A stretch of 13,685 nt of DNA, from contig JBOHUX010000051.1 in assembly GCA_050734915.1 (NCBI GenBank), forward strand, positions 1 through 13,685, in the 5' to 3' direction. The translations under genes were made by a program, and so were the position numbers. Source of the DNA: JBOHUX01 sp050734915 (GTDB lineage Bacteria; Chloroflexota; Dormibacteria; Dormibacterales; Dormibacteraceae). How positions within the stretch are numbered: position 1 is the first letter of the stretch; each line of letters opens with the position of its first letter. Under the pieces are notes generated by a model. It was given only the letters and a program-made list of their open reading frames with translations. It was not told the origin of the DNA and made no database searches. Positions 8,171 to 13,685 of this stretch are shown here, piece after piece.

Positions 8171-9808
8171 ATGCCCTACCTGCTGGTGGCACCCGCCATC
8201 GTGGCGGCGGCCGCGCTGGTCAGCTGGGGGCTGGTGGCGCTGGGCCTCGATCCTGGCCGGCTGGTGGCCTGCCTGGGGGCGTGGGGGGCGCTGGCCGCGG
8301 TCGTGCTCGGGTGGGCCGCCGCCCACGCCGGGACGTCGGTGAGCATCGCCCCCCTCGGCTACGGCGGCGCCCTCGCCCTCCGCCTGGACGCCCTCACCCT
8401 CGCCTTCCAGCTCGCCCTGCTGGTCCCAGCCGCGCTCCTCCTGACGCTGCGCCGCCACAGCGGGGGCGAGGCGGGTCTGTCCGCGGCGGCCGTGTGCGCG
8501 GCGCTCGTCTCCGTGGAGGCCGCCGACATCCTCCTCACCGCCTTCGCGCTCGGTGCCGCCGCCAGCCTGGCACGGTTCGTGCTTCGCCTGGAGGGGCGCC
8601 CGGCCGGCCATCTGACGGCGGCGCTCGGCGCCAGCCTGGCGCTTGCCTGGGCCGGGGTGGTGCTCGAGGTCAGCGTGGGAACGGCCACCTACGCCGCGAT
8701 CCCCGTCGCCGCTCTGGCCGGCCCGGTCTTCGCGCTGATCGCCATCGCCGCCCTCGTCACGGCCGGCACGCTGCCCTGGCGGACATGGCTCGTGGGTGCC
8801 CTCGCCGGTGGCCGGGGAGGTGGATTGGCGGCCGCCCTGCTGCTCCCGCTCGGGCTCTACATACTCGCCCGCGCCTATGCCGCCACCGGCGGCGAATACC
8901 CCAGCCCCTGGGTGAATGTGATCCTGGCCGGGATCGGCGCCGCGACCGTGCTCGCCGCCGCCGCCCGCGCCCAGGCCGCCGCCGACCGGGCGTCCTACCT
9001 CGCCGAGGCGGTGCTCGCCGGAGGCGGGTTCGCCCTCATCGGGATCGGGCTCGGCACCCCCCTCGGACTCACGGCCGGCATCAGCGCCGCGGTTGTCGCC
9101 GGGGTCACCGTCGCCCTCTTGACGCTGGCTCCCGAGGCCGGCGCCCTGGGCTCCCTGGCCGTCCTGGGACTGGCGGCCGGGATCGCGCCGGGACTCACCT
9201 TCGGTGCCCGGCTGATCTCGCTCCAGGCGGGATTCGAGGCAAGGGACGTGAGCGGGTTCCTCGCTCTCGCGGCGGCGGTCGGATGGGCCGTCCTGCTGGC
9301 GGGAGGGGCGCGCGCGCTCCGGCTCAAGGGACGGACCGAGGCGGGTTCGCGCTGGGCGTTCGGCCTGACGGCGCTGGCGCTCTTGGCCGGGACCGGCCTC
9401 GGCCTCCTGGAAGCGGACGTGGGCGAGCCCGCCATGGCCGCCGTCACCACCGCCCCGGGCGGATTCCTGAACGGGGCCCCGGCCGCGGTCGCGACGGCGG
9501 CGGGCACCTGGGCGTCGCTCGGGCTGGGCGCCCCGCTGCTGGCCGTGGCGTTGATCACGGGGCTGGCCCTGAGGCTGGGCCCCCCCGGCTGGCGGGGTGG
9601 CCTGGCGGCCGCGGTCGGCGGCCCCGTACCGGGGCCTCTCTTCGAGGTCCCGTGGCGCCGGCCGGTGGCCGCGCTGGCGGCCTGGGCGCGGGACCTGTCT
9701 CAACTCCGGCCGGCGCGCCTGGAGCGGTTCTCGGAGGCGATGGCCCGGGGCCCGGCGCTTTTCTGGGTGGCGGTCTTCGCCGCCCTCGCGATCGCGGTCA
9801 CGCGGTGA
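8171..9808 (+). CDS. HyfB/NuoL-like membrane protein lacking the proton-pumping lysines
   Basis: A 545-residue, very hydrophobic polytopic protein with many Ala/Gly/Leu-rich helices. It follows the antiporter-type subunit family (NuoL/M/N, HyfB) in outline. ALRLDALTLAFQ (69-80) resembles the 'lrlDgLs..f' helix. AALVTAGTLPWRTWLVGA (193-210) aligns with 'FGAKAGMMPLHSWLP' of HyfB. GLYILARAY matches 'GIFGILKV'. PGLTFGARLISLQA matches 'PPLNGFISEW'. The end, ARDLSQLRP...ALFWVAVFAALAIAV, resembles the HyfB C-terminus. The residues thought to carry protons are replaced: TM5 Glu by about Ala126, TM7 Lys by about Thr197, and TM8 Lys by Pro/Leu near 226. The only lysine is Lys386, in a loop. Proton transport of the usual kind is therefore unlikely. 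It may be a degenerate scaffold. Family assignment rests on recalled alignment and is moderately sure. Confidence 0.65.
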   Translation: MPYLLVAPAIVAAAALVSWGLVALGLDPGRLVACLGAWGALAAVVLGWAAAHAGTSVSIAPLGYGGALALRLDALTLAFQLALLVPAALLLTLRRHSGGEAGLSAAAVCAALVSVEAADILLTAFALGAAASLARFVLRLEGRPAGHLTAALGASLALAWAGVVLEVSVGTATYAAIPVAALAGPVFALIAIAALVTAGTLPWRTWLVGALAGGRGGGLAAALLLPLGLYILARAYAATGGEYPSPWVNVILAGIGAATVLAAAARAQAAADRASYLAEAVLAGGGFALIGIGLGTPLGLTAGISAAVVAGVTVALLTLAPEAGALGSLAVLGLAAGIAPGLTFGARLISLQAGFEARDVSGFLALAAAVGWAVLLAGGARALRLKGRTEAGSRWAFGLTALALLAGTGLGLLEADVGEPAMAAVTTAPGGFLNGAPAAVATAAGTWASLGLGAPLLAVALITGLALRLGPPGWRGGLAAAVGGPVPGPLFEVPWRRPVAALAAWARDLSQLRPARLERFSEAMARGPALFWVAVFAALAIAVTR

Positions 9809-9815
9809 GGGCGCG

Positions 9816-10376
9816 ATGATCGGCGCCCTGGCGATCGCGCTCGCCTGGCTGGGCGCCGCCCTGCTCGTGCTTGCGGACGGAGGCCGCGGCCTGGCGGCCG
9901 GCCTGGCCCTGGCCGGAGGCGGGCTGGGGGTCGCGGTGGGCATGGAGGCGGGTGGGGCGGCGGGCTTGGTGGAGGGCCTGGTGGTGTCCGCGGGCGGGGT
10001 CCTGGCGGCGCTCCCGCGCCTCGCTGACAGGCCCCCGCGCTGGGCTGTTTTACGGCCGGGCTCGACACCACGCCTGATCCTCAGCCTCATCGTCGGCGGA
10101 GCCATGCTCTGGGTGGGAGGATCCCTGCTCGCCCGGCCGTCGGAGCCCCAGGCGCGGATGGCGGTCCTGATCGTGGGCGGCCTGGCCGGGGCCCGGCTGA
10201 TCTCCGCCCAGGAGGCCCCCGGGGGACTGGTCGCCGCCTCGGCGCTGGCCCTCGCCCTGGGCGCCATGGCCGCCCTCGAAGGGGGGCTGCCCGCCCTGCC
10301 GGCGGTCTCCCTGGGGTGCCTGGCGGCGCTGGTGGCCGCCCTCCTGGGCAGCAGGAAGCCGCCGGTTGCCGCCTGA
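9816..10376 (+). CDS. Small polytopic membrane protein, possibly HyfE-like
   Basis: A 186-residue protein with about seven hydrophobic segments rich in Ala, Gly and Leu. The start ATG 9816 is chosen because it follows GAGG at 5-nt spacing and begins with a membrane helix (MIGALAIALAWLGAALLVLA). The same frame is open further upstream, but only inside the previous gene. It sits between HyfB-like and HyfF-like genes, where hydrogenase-4 and Mrp-type clusters carry a small HyfE/NuoK-type subunit, and its size is close to HyfE (about 216). I see no diagnostic HyfE motif, and the acidic residues of NuoK-type helices are not evident apart from Glu in VGMEAGG and GLVEGL. Only one lysine occurs, near the C-terminus (SRKPP). 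It is best called an uncharacterised membrane protein with a context-based guess. Confidence 0.55.
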   Translation: MIGALAIALAWLGAALLVLADGGRGLAAGLALAGGGLGVAVGMEAGGAAGLVEGLVVSAGGVLAALPRLADRPPRWAVLRPGSTPRLILSLIVGGAMLWVGGSLLARPSEPQARMAVLIVGGLAGARLISAQEAPGGLVAASALALALGAMAALEGGLPALPAVSLGCLAALVAALLGSRKPPVAA

Positions 10377-11577
10377 TCAGGCCTCCCGCGTGCTCGCTCG
10401 GATCGTGCCTCGCCGGCGCCTGGCCGAGCCGGTGGCGGCCGTCCTGGCCGGCGGGGGACTGGTCGCCGTGATGCTGGCGGTCGCCGCCGATCGGGCGGGC
10501 GGCCCGGCGCGCCTGCTCACCGGCGAGGGTCGCGCCTTGCTGGTGGCGGCGGGCGTGGGCGCCGTGCTCGCCCTGGTCGCGTCGGCGCAGCCGGCCCGGA
10601 TCGCCGGCGCGTCCCTGGTCGGTCTGGCCGGCCTCGTCGCGCTCGCCGCCGCACCGACGCCGTCCCTCGCCGGACTCGTCGTCCTGGGCCTGGCGGTGGC
10701 CCAGTCCAGACTGCTGGCCGGTCGCTCGTTCGCGGCCCGCATCCGGGCCCCCGCCGCGGGCGTCCTGCTGCTCGCCGTCGGCGACCTGCTCACCCGCTCG
10801 GGAGCGCCGGGAGCCGCGCGGGTGGGCGCGGTCGCGCTCGCGCTCGGCGTCGCCGCCGCCGCCGGGCTGGTGCCCTTCCTGCAGGAGTTGGAGGCGGGCG
10901 AGGCGGTGCCGGCAGCCTCGATCGTCTGGCCGGGATTCGTGGGGCCGGTCCTGGGCGTCACCGTGGCGGGCATGGTCGGTGCTCTGCCCGAGCCCGGCGC
11001 CGCCGGCGCATTCGAAGCCGTGATGGTCGGGCTGGGGCTCGTCAACGCCGTCTGGGGGGCGACCGGGGCCTGGGTCGCCGCCGGCGAGGCCTCCGCCTGG
11101 CGCCACTCCATGGTCGCCGACTGGGGCCTGGCCATGGCCGCCATCGGTCTCGCCGGCGCCTCCGGTCGGGAGGCGGCCTACCTGCTGCTCCTGGCGCTGC
11201 CACTGGTCAGGCTGCCGCTCTACCTGTGCGCGCGGCCCGGTCTGCTGGGCGCCCCCCCCGCATCGCCAGCCACGTCGGAGCGGCGCCGGGACCTGCTGTT
11301 GGTGGTGACGGGAGTCGCCCTGGCCGGCGCGGCGCCGTTCGCCGGATTCCCGGCCCGCGTCCTCCTGCTGCGCGCCGCCACCGGGGTCGGCTGGCCGCTG
11401 GCTCTGGGTCTGGGGCTGATCATGCTGGCCTGGCTGCCGGGATCGCTGCGCCTCGGGCGCGGGTTGGGGGCTGCGAGCGGGCGTGCCCTCTTGGTCACCG
11501 GGGCGGCGCTGGCGATCAGCCTCGGCATCGGGCTCTATCCGGCCATCTTCATGGCCGGGGCCGGCTTCCACAGATGA
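10366..11577 (+). CDS. HyfF/NuoN-like membrane protein without any lysine
   Basis: A 403-residue polytopic protein with roughly eleven or twelve hydrophobic stretches. The second half recalls the antiporter-type family: EASAWRHSMVADWGLAMAAIG resembles the 'd.KrllAYSsi...G' helix, AGAAPFAGFPARVLLLRAA resembles 'aGlPPtaGFigKf.lf.aa', and GLYPAIFMAGAG resembles the last helix of NuoN. There is no lysine in the whole protein, so the TM7, TM8 and TM12 lysines needed for proton transfer are gone. The TTG start at 10366 is favoured by AGGAAG 7 nt upstream and gives an 11-nt overlap with the preceding gene; GTG 10390 is an alternative. Co-transcription with its neighbours is near certain. Family assignment is moderate, and function as a pump is doubtful. 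Confidence 0.6.
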   Translation: MPPDQASRVLARIVPRRRLAEPVAAVLAGGGLVAVMLAVAADRAGGPARLLTGEGRALLVAAGVGAVLALVASAQPARIAGASLVGLAGLVALAAAPTPSLAGLVVLGLAVAQSRLLAGRSFAARIRAPAAGVLLLAVGDLLTRSGAPGAARVGAVALALGVAAAAGLVPFLQELEAGEAVPAASIVWPGFVGPVLGVTVAGMVGALPEPGAAGAFEAVMVGLGLVNAVWGATGAWVAAGEASAWRHSMVADWGLAMAAIGLAGASGREAAYLLLLALPLVRLPLYLCARPGLLGAPPASPATSERRRDLLLVVTGVALAGAAPFAGFPARVLLLRAATGVGWPLALGLGLIMLAWLPGSLRLGRGLGAASGRALLVTGAALAISLGIGLYPAIFMAGAGFHR

Positions 11578-11611
11578 GGCCGCCGCCAAAGGTGAGCGGG
11601 GGGTCGCGGCC

Positions 11612-12427
11612 ATGACCTGGGGCGATCTCGCCCAGCACACGGTCGCCCTGCTCGTCTATCCGGGCGCGCTCGCGATGGCCGTCTTCGGGTTCGCCGCCGA
11701 GCTGGTGACGCTGTGGGCGCTGCCGGGTCACCGGACCGGGCCCGTCGCTGCGCTGCTGGGGACGCCGCGGGCGCCGTCCGTCCTGGTCGTGGCGGCGGCG
11801 CTGCTGGCGCTCCTGGCGGCGTCTCAGACCACGTTTCCGTACAGTCCGGTCCCGGCCGCCGAATCGAGCGTCCTGGTTGCCGCCCTCGCGGTTTCGGGGG
11901 CGATCTGGGCGGACTGGATCGGGGGGGCCGACAAGGATGCGCCATCGATGCTGGGGGTGCAGGCGGCCTGGCTGCTGGCGCTGCTCGCGCCCGCCGTCAT
12001 CCCCCAGGATCTTCACCCACAGGTGTTGGGGGCGATCGTCGTGCAGGGACTCCTGCCTCTCAAGGTCTGCGCGGGACTCCTCTACCTGGTCTGCCTGCCG
12101 CCGCTGCTCCAGATCATCCCCACCCGGACCGCGAGCGGAAGGCCCCGGGGGCACCGGCCCCGGATCCCCCACGCGCTGCTCTGGCTCCCGCTCTGCGGGC
12201 TGTTCACGTCCGCCTACCTTCCGCCTCCGGACGCGGACGTCCCCGGCGTGCTGGGCTTCTTCGCCGTCACGGCGGGCGCGGCGGTGCTGAGCCTTGTCGT
12301 GGCGGCGGCGCTCGGCCGCTCCCCCGAGACCATCCAGAACATCCTCTATCGCCAGGGGATCGCCGCCCTCGCCGTGGCGACGGCGATCGCCGCACTGGTG
12401 ACGTCGTTCCTCGTCCGGGGCGCCTGA
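11612..12427 (+). CDS. HyfC/NuoH-like eight-helix membrane protein
   Basis: A 271-residue protein with about eight hydrophobic helices, the number known for NuoH/HyfC, the subunit joining the membrane arm to the redox module. VALLVYPGALAMAVFGFAAE (11-30) resembles the first NuoH/HyfC helix with its conserved Pro-Gly. PSMLGVQAAWLLALLAPAVI (111-130) resembles 'REAMLGVLVEPMLLLGLWVA' of HyfC/HycD, but the Glu-Pro is replaced by Ala-Trp. The acidic funnel residues of NuoH are mostly missing. Lysines: only Lys108 and Lys151. ATG 11612 was chosen because upstream codons in this frame overlap the previous gene and are not membrane-like. No clear Shine-Dalgarno sequence. It is 34 nt after the HyfF-like gene. 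The order B-E-F-C differs from E. coli hyf. Assignment is tentative but fits the neighbours. Confidence 0.55.
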   Translation: MTWGDLAQHTVALLVYPGALAMAVFGFAAELVTLWALPGHRTGPVAALLGTPRAPSVLVVAAALLALLAASQTTFPYSPVPAAESSVLVAALAVSGAIWADWIGGADKDAPSMLGVQAAWLLALLAPAVIPQDLHPQVLGAIVVQGLLPLKVCAGLLYLVCLPPLLQIIPTRTASGRPRGHRPRIPHALLWLPLCGLFTSAYLPPPDADVPGVLGFFAVTAGAAVLSLVVAAALGRSPETIQNILYRQGIAALAVATAIAALVTSFLVRGA

Positions 12428-12454
12428 CCGGCGAGCGGCCGGGGCCGGGCCTCC

Positions 12455-12463
12455 TGATACAAT
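12455..12463 (+). promoter_or_regulatory. Extended -10 box for rplU
   Basis: TGATACAAT matches an extended -10 (TGn-TACAAT), 8 nt before the GTG start of rplU. Initiation at normal distance would fall at the start codon, so the rplU mRNA is predicted to be leaderless. A -35 element is not apparent in the GC-rich 30 bases upstream, which suits an extended -10 promoter. Confidence 0.5.
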
Positions 12464-12471
12464 CTCCGTTC

Positions 12472-12936
12472 GTGCCCAAGTCGGATGGATCGCTGACGGC
12501 CGTCGTCGTCAGCGGCGGCAAGCAGTACCGGGTCACCACCGGCGACAGGATTCTGGTCGACCGGCTGACCGCGGAGCCGGGGACGGAGATCGCCCTCGAT
12601 CGCGTCCTGCTCCTCGCGCAGGCGGGTGACGTCAAGATCGGCACCCCCGCGCTGGCCGGCGTGGCCCTGAACGCCCGGGTGATCGCCCACACCCGGGGGC
12701 AGAAGATCGATGTGCTCCGCTACAAGTCGAAGAAGCGTGTCCGGGTGCATCGCGGCGCGCGGGCCGACCTGACCAGTCTCGAGATCCTCGGCCTGCCCGG
12801 CGAGGCGCCGGCCAAGAAGACCGCTCAGACCAAGACGACCGCGCCGGCCGAGAAGGCCGCGAAGCCGGCCCGGGCGGCCGGCGGGCGGCCGGTCGATGAG
12901 AAGGCTGAGAAGCCCGAGGTGCTCGATGGCGCATAA
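12472..12936 (+). CDS. rplU: 50S ribosomal protein L21 with C-terminal extension
   Basis: Large-subunit protein contacting 23S rRNA. The core matches L21: AVVVSGGKQYRVTTGDRILVDRL (from about residue 9), then VLLLAQAGDVKIGTP, VIAHTRGQKIDVLRYKSKKR. At 154 residues it is about 50 longer than the usual ~103. The extra C-terminus is Lys/Ala/Pro-rich and low complexity, probably disordered and able to touch rRNA. The normally strong GHRQ motif after the Lys-rich strand is replaced by GARAD. The GTG at 12472 is the start that best fits the short N-terminus before the core; no Shine-Dalgarno is present, in line with the adjacent extended -10. The stop overlaps rpmA by 11 nt. The rplU-rpmA-obgE order is classical. 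Confidence 0.93.
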   Translation: MPKSDGSLTAVVVSGGKQYRVTTGDRILVDRLTAEPGTEIALDRVLLLAQAGDVKIGTPALAGVALNARVIAHTRGQKIDVLRYKSKKRVRVHRGARADLTSLEILGLPGEAPAKKTAQTKTTAPAEKAAKPARAAGGRPVDEKAEKPEVLDGA

Positions 12937-13180
12937 GAAGGGCGGCGGCTCCTCGCGAAACGGCCGCGACTCCAACCCTCAGAAGCTGGGTGTGAAGGTC
13001 TTCGGCGGCCAGCTGGTGGGCGCCGGCGCGATCATCGTCCGCCAGCGCGGCAGCCGGATTCATGCCGGCGTCGGTGTGGGAGAGGGCCGCGACCACTCGC
13101 TGTTCGCGCTGGTGCCAGGCACGGTGGCGTACGAGCGCGTCGGTAAGGATGGCCGGCGCGTCTCCATCACGGGCGCGTAG
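12926..13180 (+). CDS. rpmA: 50S ribosomal protein L27
   Basis: An 84-residue ribosomal protein whose N-terminal arm reaches the peptidyl-transferase centre. MAHKKGGGSSRNGRDSNPQ is the canonical N-terminus, followed by LGVKVFGGQLVGAGAIIVRQ and HSLFALVPGTVAYE. It begins directly with the conserved MAHKKG, so it needs no Firmicutes-type N-terminal processing. The frame is open further upstream to 12896, but ATG 12926 gives the family start. It overlaps the rplU end by 11 nt, implying coupled translation that balances the two proteins. Confidence 0.98.
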   Translation: MAHKKGGGSSRNGRDSNPQKLGVKVFGGQLVGAGAIIVRQRGSRIHAGVGVGEGRDHSLFALVPGTVAYERVGKDGRRVSITGA

Positions 13181-13685
13181 CGCCGGCCGGCTGGTCGATT
13201 CGGCGCGGATCGACGTTCGCGCCGGACGCGGTGGGCGGGGCGTCGTCTCCTTCCGGCACGAGCCGTTCGTGCCCCGGGGAGGCCCCGACGGCGGCGACGG
13301 CGGCCGCGGCGGGTCGGTGATCCTGGTCGCCTCCACCTCCCAATCTTCGCTGGCGCCCTTCGCGAGCCGCCGCGGGCTGCGCGCCGACGACGGCGCGGCG
13401 GGAGCCGGAGCGCGGAAGGAGGGTCGGCGCGGGGCGGACCTGGTCGTGGAGGTGCCGCCCGGGACCCAGATCCTGGACGCGGACACCGGCGAGCTGCTCG
13501 GAGACCTCGACCGGGCGGGGGAGCGGTTGACGGTCGCCGCGGGCGGATCAGGGGGGCGCGGCAACGTCCACTTCGCCACCCCCAGCCGTCGCACGCCTCG
13601 GATCGCCGAGCCGGGGCTCCCCGGCCAGGCGCGGGTGCTCCGGCTGGAGCTGAAGCTGATCGCGGACGCCGGCCTGGTCGTACCG
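13149..13685 (+). CDS. obgE: GTPase Obg, 5' part (3' end outside window)
   Basis: Ribosome-assembly and stress GTPase. The visible 179 codons cover the glycine-rich Obg fold: VDSARIDVRAGRGGRGVVSF, FVPRGGPDGGDGGRGGSV, VEVPPGTQILDADTGELLGD, GGSGGRGNVHFATPSRRTP and LELKLIADAGLVVP. The window stops just before the P-loop. The only standard start in frame near the domain is ATG 13149, which overlaps the rpmA 3' end by 32 nt and adds about 14 residues (MAGASPSRARSAGR) before the usual beginning. GTAAGG directly precedes it. A start downstream by a non-standard codon cannot be excluded. The order after rplU-rpmA supports the call. The region around the DNLN-type loop (TSQSSLAPFASRRG) is more diverged than usual. 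Confidence 0.93.
   Translation, partial: MAGASPSRARSAGRLVDSARIDVRAGRGGRGVVSFRHEPFVPRGGPDGGDGGRGGSVILVASTSQSSLAPFASRRGLRADDGAAGAGARKEGRRGADLVVEVPPGTQILDADTGELLGDLDRAGERLTVAAGGSGGRGNVHFATPSRRTPRIAEPGLPGQARVLRLELKLIADAGLVVP

Noticed and set aside
9597..9815. Upstream extension of the small membrane gene
   Set aside because: It overlaps the HyfB-like gene and encodes an Arg/Trp/Ser-rich stretch; the Shine-Dalgarno and helix start favour ATG 9816.
8156..10267. 703-codon minus-strand ORF across the membrane genes
   Set aside because: Low-complexity Arg/Gly/Gln/Pro/Glu sequence, the mirror of Ala/Leu/Gly-rich membrane codons; no recognisable motif or start signal.
11483..11611. Upstream extension of the HyfC-like gene
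   Set aside because: It overlaps the HyfF-like gene in another frame, with Ser/Arg/Pro-rich residues unlike the membrane protein that follows.

Overview
This is a very GC-rich bacterial chromosomal window. It carries conserved housekeeping genes in an order close to the tig-clpP-clpX-valS ... rplU-rpmA-obg synteny of Actinobacteria and other high-GC Terrabacteria. There is one clpP rather than the clpP1/clpP2 pair usual in Actinobacteria, and the folC/ndk/rne-type genes that I recall between valS and rplU in Actinobacteria are absent. A deep-branching, soil-type Terrabacterium (Chloroflexota or Dormibacterota-like) would fit. That placement is inference from gene order and composition, not a phylogeny.

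Layout. (1) 1-3337, plus strand: the 3' part of trigger factor (tig), clpP, two small stand-alone ClpX-type zinc-finger ORFs, then full-length clpX. This is a protein-folding and proteolysis operon. The second small zinc-finger ORF was created by a tandem duplication with a 269-bp period that copied the tail of the first small ORF plus the N-terminal zinc domain of clpX. (2) 3471-5379: a short-chain dehydrogenase (plus) and a class-V aminotransferase (minus) that converge and overlap at their 3' ends. (3) 5380-5570: a divergent control region, then valS, whose probable leader holds a 15-codon upstream ORF. (4) 8171-12427: four consecutive integral-membrane genes resembling a hydrogenase-4/complex-I membrane arm (HyfB-, possible HyfE-, HyfF- and HyfC-like). 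No soluble redox or hydrogenase subunit is present, and the four proteins hold only four lysines in about 1,400 residues. (5) 12472-13685: rplU, rpmA and the 5' part of obgE, tightly overlapping.

The points most worth following are the ClpX zinc-domain amplification (two free zinc domains beside a complete ClpX) and the lysine-depleted orphan Hyf-like membrane cassette. A recurring TAnnnT box lies 7-8 nt before several start codons and suggests leaderless transcription. The many long antisense ORFs are composition artefacts of the high GC content.
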